Assembly: GCA_949357655.1 (NCBI GenBank)
Contig: CASHTG010000005.1
Location: 186,001 to 250,000 of the forward strand
Source of the DNA: Parascedosporium putredinis
Lineage: Eukaryota > Ascomycota > Sordariomycetes > Microascales > Microascaceae
Reading direction: 5' to 3'
DNA: 64,000 nt
Positions 32,872-42,909 of the stretch are shown here, in pieces. Below the pieces are notes generated by a model, which saw only the letters and a program-made list of their open reading frames with translations, was not told where the DNA came from and ran no database searches. How positions within the stretch are numbered: position 1 is the stretch's first letter; every line of letters starts with the position of its first letter. A program made the position numbers and the translations under genes.

Positions 32872-33600
32872 TTTGGACCATCGGTCTCGCACGAAAACCA
32901 CCAAAAATTGTACAATAGTCCACGCCGGGTTCGATAGACAGTCTTCGGATATGATGTATACATAGATGTTCCAATGCAGATGAAAACTGCGTGTCGCAGC
33001 ATTTCCAGACCAGCAGTGCTTGCGGCATTGACGTGACTCTTTGATGGCTCTTCCAATCCTCGAATGCTTAGATACCCGGTTCCCCACTGTCGAGATCTCT
33101 TCATCTGGGTCCTTGCAGTGTAAATCTATCTTCTGCCAGCCTGTTGAAGCCAACCACTACGACTCCATACGGAAGGAGCAATAAGTGTTTGGAATTGCAG
33201 AGGCTTCACCCTTTCCTGGTCGCGGAAGTTGCCCTTCACACTGCTCCAGTCCGCCATCATCGTTCCTTCTTTATGAAAAATGCACTCTTTCAACCCTCCT
33301 TCTACCCTTTCTTGCTCCACTAGTAAGAAATAAAAGTATCCTCTGCTTTCTCTCCTTTGCCTCCCACCTCTCTCCTTTTCTCACTTCATCTACTCATCTT
33401 CTTTGTTGTGGATTCTATCTTGTTTTTCCCAAGATCTTGTCTTGTCGTAAGACCTCTTTGCCCAGACAAACAATCATCTTCTTTTCACAGCTTCCCACCC
33501 ATCCTCCTCCTAGGTGGCATCTAGCCTATCGACTAGAGTTTAAATCCTGTGGATCTCTATTGACTACAATTTATAGCCCTTATTTGTTTGGCAGGCTAAG
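32872..33600. other. mS33 3' UTR and promoter of the PUF gene
   Basis: The left part is the mS33 3' UTR, with UGUA-containing elements at 32909 and 32955. The right part (33230-33500) is C/T-rich and is the PUF gene leader. No gene is supported. Confidence 0.5.
32909..32917 (+). promoter_or_regulatory. Candidate PUF-protein binding site UGUACAAUA in the mS33 3' UTR
   Basis: TGTACAATA fits the nine-base Puf4-type pattern UGUANANUA and lies 38 nt after the mS33 stop. A second UGUA element, TGTATACATA at 32955-32964, follows it. Both are RNA-level predictions only. Confidence 0.35.
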
Positions 33601-36276
33601 ATGGCCGACCAAGGTCTCCCAAGTCCCTCTTTGGGCGGCCCTATGTTTCTAGGCCCAGCTTCCGAGAAACATACGAAGCGACAATTCTCGGCCACTATGA
33701 ACACCAAGGTATGTACCAAGGCACAGGCTCCAGCTGGGGCATGCATTCACTCCCTCTACCAATGGAGCCTCTACTTGGACTTAGCTTAAGCTATTTGTTC
33801 CCACCTAGTATTGGATAGAAAGCTCACTCATCTTGTCGCAGGATAATGGGCAGGCCAAGTTAATTGACAATTCTGCTGCTACACGTATGAATATTAGGGC
33901 CCCTAACCAAGGCGGAGTCAAGGTATTTTTGTTTTCCATTTGATAAATCACGTCTTGAGATTTGGGTCTAACTCGAATGAAGATTACGAACAATCAGGAA
34001 AACATTCCACTGTTTGAGCCAACCCCGATGGATCTCCTCATGGCTAAACTTGACCAGCATCGAGAGACCATTGCGCAGCAGCACGATGCTGTCAGCAACC
34101 GTAACGCTAAAAGCCCTGATAAACTCTTGGTTCATGGTCCCTTGAGTAGTTCTGTCCCGGTCACTCCGGCCACCGAGCTCCCCATCGACTAGTCCCGCAA
34201 TGATTCCCCGGCCTTCGAGCGCTGCCACAATTCGCACTGCTAATGAGGAGGTCCTCAAGCTCAAGCTGCAATTGGCTGAGGCTGAGGCCAAAATTGACGT
34301 TCTCCAGAATCGCACAGGAGTGTCTCCCCTGCCCATGCCGTCTGAGCAGATGCACATCTCAAAGCCTCTGGCTGGTGTGGCGGCTCCGTTTTTGAAGGAT
34401 AAGTTAGCCGTTTGGAGTCAAGCCCCGGCTGTCACTGAACGGTTCCCTAGCATGCAGCGGGAACGTCTCACCCCCGGTGCCCCCTGGGTGAACCCTTTTT
34501 GCCCTCTGCCCGAGGTGGTGTAGCCCCTATGGCTCCTGTCCCGGACATGCCCATGGTCCCTTCCTGGCTTCAGCAGGCTGGAAGTGTCCCTGACCCAGCC
34601 GCAAACCAATACGGGTTGATGGACCCTTACCGCGGTCCTGAGAGGCTTACCCCCGATCCTGAGATGACGATGCGTCCCCCTTCGAACCGTCGTGGTGGTC
34701 GCTATGGAGGCAATCGAAACTTTACTGCCAATCCCTTCATTGGCGGGTATAATAATTCAGATATTGGGCACCACGGTCCACCTCTCGGTCAATTTGGCGG
34801 TGCTGGAGCGCTCATCCCAAGCCCGAGCCCTCTTGGTACCCGCCTATTTCCAACTAGCTTTTCGAATAATCAGAGTCCGGTGCCGCTCTCGCCCCATGCG
34901 GTTGAATTTACCTCTGACCGCAACTGGAAGAACGAGGTAGGTCAAAGGAGACCCCTTGAGATTACCACCGGCTTTTTCTCCTTGATCCGCTTCAATGCTA
35001 ACGCGCAATATAGGGTAACTGTTCCGATGGCACAACCTACCTCCCACCCACGGAGCCTCTGAATTATCGACGGCTTCTTGATAAGAATGTTAGCTGCAAC
35101 TGGCAGTACATTGTCGATAAGATTGTCTGCAGCAACGACCAACAGGCTTCCATATTTTTGCAGCAGAAGCTAAAGGTTGGCACCTCGGAGCAGAAATACG
35201 CCATCATTGATGCTATTGCCTCTCAGGCATACCCCTTGATTGTAAATCGCTTTGGAAATTTCCTCATTCAGCGATGCTTTGAGCACGGGACACCTGACCA
35301 AGTGGCTCGGATTGCGGAAGCAATTCGAGGCAACACGGTCAAGCTTTCTATGGACCCTTTTGGTTGTCATGTCGTTCAAAAGGCATTTGATGCCGTCACG
35401 GAGGATTATAAAACGGTCATGGTACATGAGCTCCTGCAGCAAATCCCAGAGACGGTTATCCATCGTTATGCCTGCCACGTCTGGCAGAAGCTATTTGAGC
35501 TTCGCTGGGTCGAATCCCCGCCCCAAATTATGGCGTACGTCAACGAAGCCCTTATCGGAATGTGGCACGAGGTTGCGCTTGGGGAAACGGGCAGTCTGGT
35601 TGTTCAAAACATCTTTGAGAATTGCCGCGAGGAAGACAAGGTATGGTTTTTCTTTTTTCTTCTTTTTTTCTTTTTGCGCTTTCCTCCTTGGTGACGGGAA
35701 CACCATGCGAACCGATTCTAACGCTCTTTTGTCTCTGTGTAGCGCCCTTGCGTTGAAGAGGTCCTCGCTAATATTGACTTGGTTGCCCACGGCCAATTTG
35801 GCAACTGGTGCATTCAACACATTTGCGAGCATGGTGCACCAGCCGATCGCGGACGGGCTGTCGACCACGTTATTCGCTATGCCATGGAGTATAGCCTCGA
35901 CCAGTTTGCCTCGAAGGTTGTGGAAAAGTGCCTCAAGGTTGGAGGCAACCAGTTTTGTCAGCGATATCTGGACCAGATTACCAAGCGAGACGATGACCGG
36001 CCCCGCCTGCCCATTATTGACATCTCGGCGGATCAATACGGCAACTACCTGATTCAGTGGATCATTAACAATTCCCAGGATCCGCAGCACGTAGAAACCG
36101 TTGTTGCCCATATTAGAAAGCACATGGTCTCGCTGCGTGGATCCAAGTTTGGCTCCCGAGTGGGCATGCTGTGCACAAACCCAGCCAGCGCAACCCGACC
36201 CGGCCCGGGTGCTGGACCGGGTATGGGAGGAGGCCGTCACGGCAGTAGATTCGGAAACGGTCCCAACTACCGTTAG
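33601..36276 (+). CDS. Pumilio/PUF-domain RNA-binding protein (frameshifted in this sequence)
   Basis: PUF proteins bind UGUA-type elements in 3' UTRs and control mRNA decay, translation and localisation. Exons: 33601-33708, 33842-33922, 33983-34936, 35014-35640 and 35743-36276. The N-terminal half is disordered (Pro/Ser/Gly/Asn-rich) with a short coiled segment EEVLKLKLQLAEAEAKIDVL. The PUM-HD fills the C-terminal half. The eight repeats show ASIFLQQ, GNFLIQR, GCHVVQK, ACHVWQK, GSLVVQN, GNWCIQH, ASKVVEK and GNYLIQW. By the standard code the contact pairs (S/Q, N/Q, C/Q, C/Q, S/Q, N/Q, S/E, N/Q), read from repeat 8 to 1, specify UGUAAAUA. A Gly/Arg-rich tail ends the protein. The frame breaks near 34165-34185 (+1 or -2) and at the T run 34496-34500 (-1). 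Corrected length is 767 aa. Confidence 0.9.
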
Positions 36277-37162
36277 GGAAGGAGGCGCTAGGAAGGGCGA
36301 CAGTTTAAACACGCGCCCCTTCCTCAGTTAGCAAGCGATTGGGGCTGATCATCTATCCGTTTCTTTTTCTTGTTCTTTTTCATCTTGCTTTTAACCACCA
36401 TTTTACATTTTCGACAAGTAATGTTCAGGTTCGGAGTCATCCTACGCTCGGCTACCCTTTACATCTTTTTTTCTGAGGGGCCACCAAGAGTGCGTTGGAC
36501 ACACTCGATGATTGTTTCGTTTTTGCGATACAGTTGAGAATGGTGTTTGGGGCGTGGCGGATGCTCCCTGCTCCCGGAAAAGTGGGCAACGAGTGAAAGG
36601 CATCGCGGTACGTCGTTTCCTTTTTCTCCTGAGCTTTGACATTTGTTTCTTTTATTGTTTTACTATGAAAGAGTTGATTCTAACGGGTTAGGAGCAGTCG
36701 AGATATCAAATCTCTTTCTCACGATAGTATCGTAGCAGATATATCTTAGGTCGCGCGGCAGATAGGGTGTATGGCGTTGGCAGCTGCCTCCTGGTCACTC
36801 CCTGGAAGATTGACAACAGCTTCTATCACTTTGTTTTTTTCTTTTCTTTTCTCTTCTTACACACCTAGTACACGAACCTTTGCAAAGATTAAGAGACGTC
36901 ATGGTATAAGTTTCATAGGCAACAAGAGGTAGCGGCATGGAGATGGAAAGGGCGACGTGTCTTGCATGATGGTGGACTAGTTGGCGAGCACGTAACCTTT
37001 AAGGGAGTCTTGATGCCGTTATGGCTGTTGAAGTGCCAGAGATTGTCTTAAGTCGAGTCAATAATACATTTGATTTACTCACGTGCTCGGATACTGTGAG
37101 GAAAAGGTCTGAGAAAGAGTAAAATTACAAGGGCGCGCATCTACGTGTGTAGACAGCACTCG
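36277..37162. other. Convergent 3' region between PUF and KPWE-protein genes
   Basis: Two convergent 3' ends, with T-rich patches at 36359-36400 and 36833-36860. No gene or RNA is supported. Confidence 0.5.
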
Positions 37163-38233
37163 CTACGTGGAGTTATCTGATGTTATATCTAGTTTTCTCA
37201 CGTCGGGCAGTTCTGGATTCTCCTGATCCTTTGCACCCGTTTCCGTAGTATCTCCGGCTGGCGATGGCTGCTCCTTTTCTAGTGGAGGAAACTCTTGATC
37301 GATAGCGGGAGTGGCGAAGGGCGAGGCGGATTCCTCGGGGTGGGCTGGGGGTGAGGCGAATTCGGACTGTGCGTTTCCGGCCTTTTCCCAAGGTTTCCTC
37401 GGGGCGGGCCCCTGGCGCCAAAAGGTTTTGCGGACTACTCAAGATGTGAGAAGGGTGGATCGAATTTTGGCGTAGAATACAAGTGGGCAGGCTGAGAAGA
37501 AGGGGAACAAGGGGGTTCATGGGTGCGGATAGACTGGAGAGAGACTTACGGGATCGCGAATGACTGTTTCGGGGATTTCACGGACACCAGGCACGGGAGG
37601 CCTTCTTTGATGCAGCGAATCAACTCAGCAAAGCGGGAGGGATAGGCAGGGCCATCGGAGGAGGAAAGGTCGACCTGGTCGGCGGTCTGCTTTGAGCGGT
37701 CGATGAAGAGCTCGGCCTTGGGGGCGGCGGATTGCCAGGCGGGGCGGGAGGAGTCGGGCAGGTCTTCCGCGGCGGGTTGGTTGGAAGGGGCGGCAGCAGC
37801 ACTGGCGGCGTCGGGTTGCGGTTGGCGAAGGGAGGCGAGGATGAAGGGGTCCGGGGAAGGGTGGTCCGGGTGGGCGGCGAGCCAGGTGGCGTACTGGTCG
37901 GCGGAGACGGGGATGCCGATGATGCGGGTGAAGTAGGCGGAGCGGACGAAGCGGATTCTGTTTTGGTCGGGGGTGTGGGGGAGGTGGAGATGCTGGCGAG
38001 GAGGGTCTGTATACCGAGGTATGTACTTTGTTGTTAGCGACTAGGGTGTTGTTTCAATTTTTGGGACTTTATGGTTGAAAGAACAAAGCCTCGAGGGGAG
38101 AAAAAGGGAAACTTGCGAGAAACTTTTCGTCTTTGGTCCAGGGATATGTGTCGAAGGCGATGAAGGTTCGGTCGTCTGGTTGTTGGGGCTCTGGAGCTTG
38201 GGATGCCGAGGTTGGAGGGGTAGGAGCGTCCAT
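37163..38233 (-). CDS. KPWE-motif peroxisomal protein, Pex39-like (frameshifted in this sequence)
   Basis: The gene has three exons on the minus strand: 38233-38113, 38006-37550 and 37434-37163. The N-terminus has RTFIAFDTYPWTKDEKFLA. Exon 2 gives RIRFVRSAYFTRIIGIPVSA, YATWLAAHPDHPSPDPFILA, then FAELIRCIKEGLP and VPGVREIPETVIRDP. Exon 3 gives SAKPFGARGP and APRKPWEK, followed by an acidic disordered tail ending DITSDNST. The KPWE motif (PWE at 37385-37393) after an IPETVIRDP block is the mark of a fungal peroxin-related family; PEX39 (yeast Yjr012c, human C6orf226), which helps Pex7-dependent PTS2 import, carries such a motif, as does Pex13. Missing bases break the frame near 37969-37973, at 37595-37597 and near 37401-37410. 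The exon 1/2 junction (donor GTTTCC) is uncertain. Length is about 284 aa. Family call moderate; function inferred from the motif. Confidence 0.65.
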
Positions 38234-39920
38234 GGTGGGGTGTGTAGGGCGGAATCGTGGACTGGGCGGCGGGTTGTTGATATGGTTATGCGCCTTACTT
38301 TTTGAATTCTATCGTGTATTGGAAATGGGAGAATAAAGGACGAGTTCTTGCGGGCGAAGTTTGAGACGTTGGAGGATATGGAAGGGATGCGAAGGGGAGG
38401 GTAGGTAAGAGTGAGTGAGAGGTGAAATGAACTTCGGAGGTTTGAAGTGGGGACCGAGGAGCTTCGCGCGGCCAGCACTCGAAGCGTAGTCGTGCGCCGT
38501 TTAGCGGATGCGAAGTGTGGAGCTATCTGGGCAAAGGAATGGGGAAAAAGCAGAGGTTTACGAATAATACTATGCTAACTAGGCGAGTTTGAACAAAGTT
38601 TTTTCTTCATTCTTCCCAGGGTCAGGTTGGGCAAGCATCGGCCTGGCGGTTTCGCACGTGGGGAGGAGAAGCCAGGACGTGCGATGGGGCATCAACGTCG
38701 ACGTCAACGTGTACCTTGAAAAACTACACGCAAGGTCTTGTGGGTGATTTCGGATCTCATTTACCGCTTCGGGGGAAGGGAGCATCACCTGAAAGATGAG
38801 TTTGGTATTGGCACGAGCAAGAGGGAGAAAAACACCACAAGCAAAGATGGACGTTTTGTCCCTCGGCATCTTTTTCCATTACTTTTGAAGAGTCTCAACA
38901 ACACGGACCGTATGTAACCTAGATTAGTGTCCGATTCGTGAGAAACTATCAAAGAGTTGCCCCAAGCTAGTCGTTGAGTGCCGGCTTGAATAGACATGAT
39001 ATATCCTTGGACCTATCTAGACGTTGCTGCCGGGGCATTAAATCTCAAAGAGGTCGCCGCAGGTCGCTGCGGGATTCGGTCGGGGCCGGCCACGCCATCG
39101 TGGAGGCGGCCCGCCTTCGCACGCTCTGTTTCAGGATGACTTGGTCATCGTAAGCTCCCCGATGATGGGAATTCCCAGAGACAGAAACCTCGGGAATGGG
39201 GGTTTGGGGGTTTGGGGGTCCAAGTCTTTCGGCAGGCAAATGGAAAAACGGCCAGCTGGAGCCTGGGGCGGCACATGGGCGAGAGAGCCAGACCCAGTGG
39301 CCACATCCCCGCCTCGCCTCAACCTCTGCGCCTGGCAGCACGCCAACCTCCGCTTCCCCATCAAGGCAGGCCCCAGCCACAGGGCCTTGGTTGTACATGT
39401 AGTGACTGTGTAGTGACATTATGCGCTGTCTCGGAAGCTGCTGCCAATCGTGGGGATTGCTTTTGGGGGTGCAGCGCCCCAAATTCATTCTGTTTGGTGG
39501 AAACCAGCCCCATTTCCTGTCGGAGGGCCGAGCCGTCGCCTCAAGTTTTTCTCTGGACAAACGCACACTCTCAACCTCTCCCAAGCCACTGGAGCAGTCT
39601 CTCTTCGACACTACCTGGGTCGCACTCAAATCGATACATTGTGCCGCCGTAGATTAAACTCTCCCAAACATTCAAATCCCCCCCGGTTTCCTCTTTTCGA
39701 ACCTCGTTAATACAAACTATCCTCTTGGCCCGCCCGCTCCCAGCCCGCCGTCTCACTAGCGATTATTACTCCCTTTTTTTAATTTATTATTGGGCTACGA
39801 GAAAAGGCAACGTCTACGTTCTAACCAACAAAAAATACCACATCGCCTCCAACGCTCTCCTCTCCCCCAAATTCCTTCTCCAACCCCATCCCCCACCACA
39901 CACCAACAATCCAGCCCCCA
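38234..39920. other. Divergent intergenic region between KPWE-protein and PP2C genes
   Basis: A 1.7 kb region between divergent genes. It contains a G-quadruplex-capable run at 39192-39218. ORFs around 39045-39652 overlap in several frames and have no domain. The stretch 39840-39920 is the C/A-rich PP2C leader. Confidence 0.5.
39192..39218 (+). other. G-quadruplex-capable sequence
   Basis: Four G runs (GGG, then three runs of five G) are separated by AAT, TTT and TTT, which satisfies the strict G4 rule of four runs of at least three G with loops of 1-7 nt. It lies about 700 bp upstream of the PP2C start. Confidence 0.75.
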
Positions 39921-41948
39921 ATGCATCGCGTCGCGGTCCGGGCTCTGCGACGAAAACCCTTGCTTCAGCCCACTACCGCCCTCCTCCGCACCTCTTTTAT
40001 CCGCTCGTCTCTCGTGCGCTCCGCCGCCCGTCGACCCTTTACCTCCCAAGGGCCTCTCCTCGCCCTCCGCCCTTCGGGCCCCTCGACCTCTGCCTCCGCC
40101 TCGTCCCCCTTCGAACCTCGCGGACCCGACCCGAGCATGCCATCGAGCCTCTAAGGTCCTCAATGTACATCCGCCGCTTCTCCGTCGCCCTCGTCTCCAC
40201 CCTCGTCGGCTACGGCGCCTGGTACAGCTACAAGGGCGGCAACGAAACCTCGCCCGCCTCCGCCGCCTCCCTGACGAGGAGCTTCTCCAGCAGCTCCACC
40301 GCCGCCGCCGACGCCGCACTACCCACTAGGACTGTTCTCGTCATCGGTGCCGACGAACTCAGGACCGGCACCATTGTCGGCGACGGACCCCTCACCAAGT
40401 ACAGCAACGAGTATGGGAGGCAGGTCATCGAGATGTTGAGCTCAGACCAGGTCGACGACAAGCTGCGCGAGACCGAGCAGTCGTACTTTGTCAACAGGGG
40501 CCAGGGCGTCGTCCGCTACGACCTCGTCCAGCTGCCCAGCAACAACCCCATCGAGGACGACCACGCCGAGAAGATTGTCGAGGTCCCCAGCCGTTCTAGC
40601 GGCAAGGATGTCGGCCCTACGGATTGGATGTTTTGGGGCGTCTTTGACGGCCACTCGTGAGTCCCCTCTTTTTTTTCTCTTGTTTCTTTTTCTTTGCGTT
40701 CTCTAATCCCTTTGTGTTCTTTGCTACAGTGGTTGGGTCACCTCGGCCAAGCTTCGCAACGAGCTGATCCAGTTCGTCGCCCGCGAGCTCAACGACACCT
40801 ACATCGCCGCCAACGGCAAGATCCCCGACGACGCCGCCATCGACGCCGCCATCAAGACGGGCTTCACCCGCCTCGACGACGAAATCGTCCACAAGAGCGT
40901 CGAAAAGGTCTTCAAGCAAAACTCCAAGACCCTCGCCGCCGAGGCCCTCGCCCCCGCCCTCGCCGGCTCCTGCGCCCTGCTGTCCTTTTACGACGCCCGC
41001 TCCCAGCAGCTCCGCGTCGCCGTCACCGGCGACTCCCGCGCCGTGCTCGGCCGCCGCTCCGACTCGGGCAAGTGGACCGCCACCGCCCTCTCCGTCGACC
41101 AGACCGGCAGCAACCCCGAGGAAGAGGCCCGCATGCGCGCCCTCCACCCCGACGAGCCCCACGTCATCCAGCACGGTCGCGTGCTCGGCGGCCTCGAGCC
41201 CACCCGCGCCTTTGGCGACGCCTCCTACAAGTGGACCCGCGAAGTCACCGACCGCCTCAAGAAGCACTTCTTCGCCCGTTCCTCCAACCGCCTCCTCACC
41301 CCGCCCTACGTCACCGCCGAGCCCGTTGTCACCACCACCCAGATCCGCCCCGACAAGGGCGACTTCCTCGTCCTCGCCACCGACGGCCTCTGGGAGATGC
41401 TTACCAACGACGAGGTCGTCGGCCTCGTCGGCCGCTGGATCGAGACCCAGCAGGCCCAGACCGCCTCCACCTCCCAGTTCGACTCCCTCTGGGCCCGCAT
41501 CTTTGGCTCCTCCTCCTCCTCCCCCAAGGACCTCCCCGTCGAGCGCGGTCCCGCCCCCACCGCCGACGACGGCTCCAAGACCCCCATCCGCCTTCGTCAG
41601 TGGGGCATCTCCCCCGACGACAAGGGCCGCTTCATCACCAAGGACAACAACGTCGCTACCCACATTGTCCGCAACGCTCTCGGCGGCAAGAACGAGGAGC
41701 AGCTCTCGGCTCTCTTGACCCTCCCCTCTCCCTTTTCCAGGCGTTATCGGTACGTGTCTTGTCTCCCTTTGCCCCTGTTTCCTTTTTTCTATATACTCCG
41801 TAACTAACCTTTCTTTCTCTTTCTTCTCCCCAGTGACGACTTGACCGTGCAAGTCATCTTCTTCGGCGACGGCGAAAAGACGGGCGAGGTCACCCTCAAC
41901 CTCGACGCCACCGCCAAGTCCAACGAACCCCTCAAGGCCAAGCTCTAA
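39921..41948 (+). CDS. ptc5: Mitochondrial PP2C-type phosphatase, Ptc5/PDP-like (one frameshift)
   Basis: A metal-dependent Ser/Thr phosphatase of the pyruvate dehydrogenase phosphatase group; yeast Ptc5 reactivates PDH by dephosphorylating Pda1. Exons: 39921-40656, 40730-41749 and 41834-41948. The start MHRVAVRALRRKPLLQPTTA opens a long Arg/Ser presequence, then a probable membrane segment (FSVALVSTLVGYGAWYSYKG). PP2C motifs are complete: DWMFWGVFDGHSGW, GSCALLSFYDARSQQLRVAV followed by TGDSRAVLGRR, GGLEPTRAFGDASYKW, DFLVLATDGLWEML and DDLTVQVIFF, supplying the metal-binding Asp residues. Large inserts (SSSSSPKDLPVERGPAPTAD) are typical of this subfamily. One C is missing near 40125-40132, which without correction ends the first frame just before MYIRRFSVAL. 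Corrected length is 623 aa. Confidence 0.92.
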
Positions 41949-42909
41949 GTCCCTCCCCCTCTCGTATCTCCTCCCGCGGGGTGACGGATTTCCCTCTCCC
42001 CCCTCTTCATCGTTTCTTCTTGCTCCTTTCTTCTTTCCCTCCCTGAAAGAAGTTGGAAAGAAAAAGAAAAGAAATTCCGTGTATGCGTGTCCCTCCAACC
42101 CTTGTGTGTAGCGCTCCTCGCATATGCATCCCTTTTTTTTCTCTCTTTCTATTGGGCTCTTCTCAATATCGATTGGAACCACGGCGGCGTTTCTCGGGAG
42201 TATCACTTTACACGTTACTACCGGCTGTACACTTTTTTCCATCTTCCTCTTTTGCGTTTCTCGTTTGTTTTACTTTACATTGTTTCTCGCCTTTTACTTC
42301 AGAGTCAGTGCGGGACAAGAAGAAGAACGTGGCATGAGCCTCGCTTCATCTGCCCTCGCCCTGCTTTGGAGCAAGGTGAAAAGAGAACTAGGGCAGAGAT
42401 AGAATACCCCTCAAATTCCATACCTTTGTTGAAAAACAGCTTGTGACTCTCTTTTTATTACTGTCCGCCATGCCCATCACACCACTAGATAGGTGTTGGC
42501 TATTTGGTCTATGCTCTCCGTGGCCCCCTCATTTTCCAGAAAAGATCCGCCATCTCTATCCGTATTCGTCGCTCTACCTTTTCGAGAACTAATGGCTCCA
42601 AGGTGCCTCTACCGCCACTCAATGGGTGCCCACAAAACCTTGGCCTCCACGCTCGGTCTCATTCTAGACGCATACCTCTAAGACTTAACTCTGGGTAAAG
42701 ATCCAAACGCTTACCCTATCCTTCATAGCCGCAAGCGCGTAAGAGACCTTCCGGGCTGAAAGGGAAGGAGGGTGATAGGTCTAACATGAAGGGTATCGTG
42801 AAATAAATAAAAATGCTCCAAACGTAGGATAGGAAATAGAACATAGAAAATAAAACATAGGAAATGGCACCCTCCCGCCTAGAACTAGAGGGGAAACGAA
42901 AGAGAAAAG
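41949..42909. other. Convergent 3' region between PP2C and transporter genes
   Basis: Two 3' UTRs converge. T/C-rich patches at 42000-42045 and 42125-42300, and an A-rich patch at 42800-42860. No gene is supported. Confidence 0.5.

Noticed and set aside
39045..39710. Overlapping ORFs on both strands upstream of the PP2C gene
   Set aside because: Four or more frames are open at once with no domain; the openness follows local base composition.
40617..42242. 541-aa ORF antisense to the PP2C gene
   Set aside because: Low-complexity G/E/V/L translation opposite a well-supported phosphatase; a codon-bias shadow.
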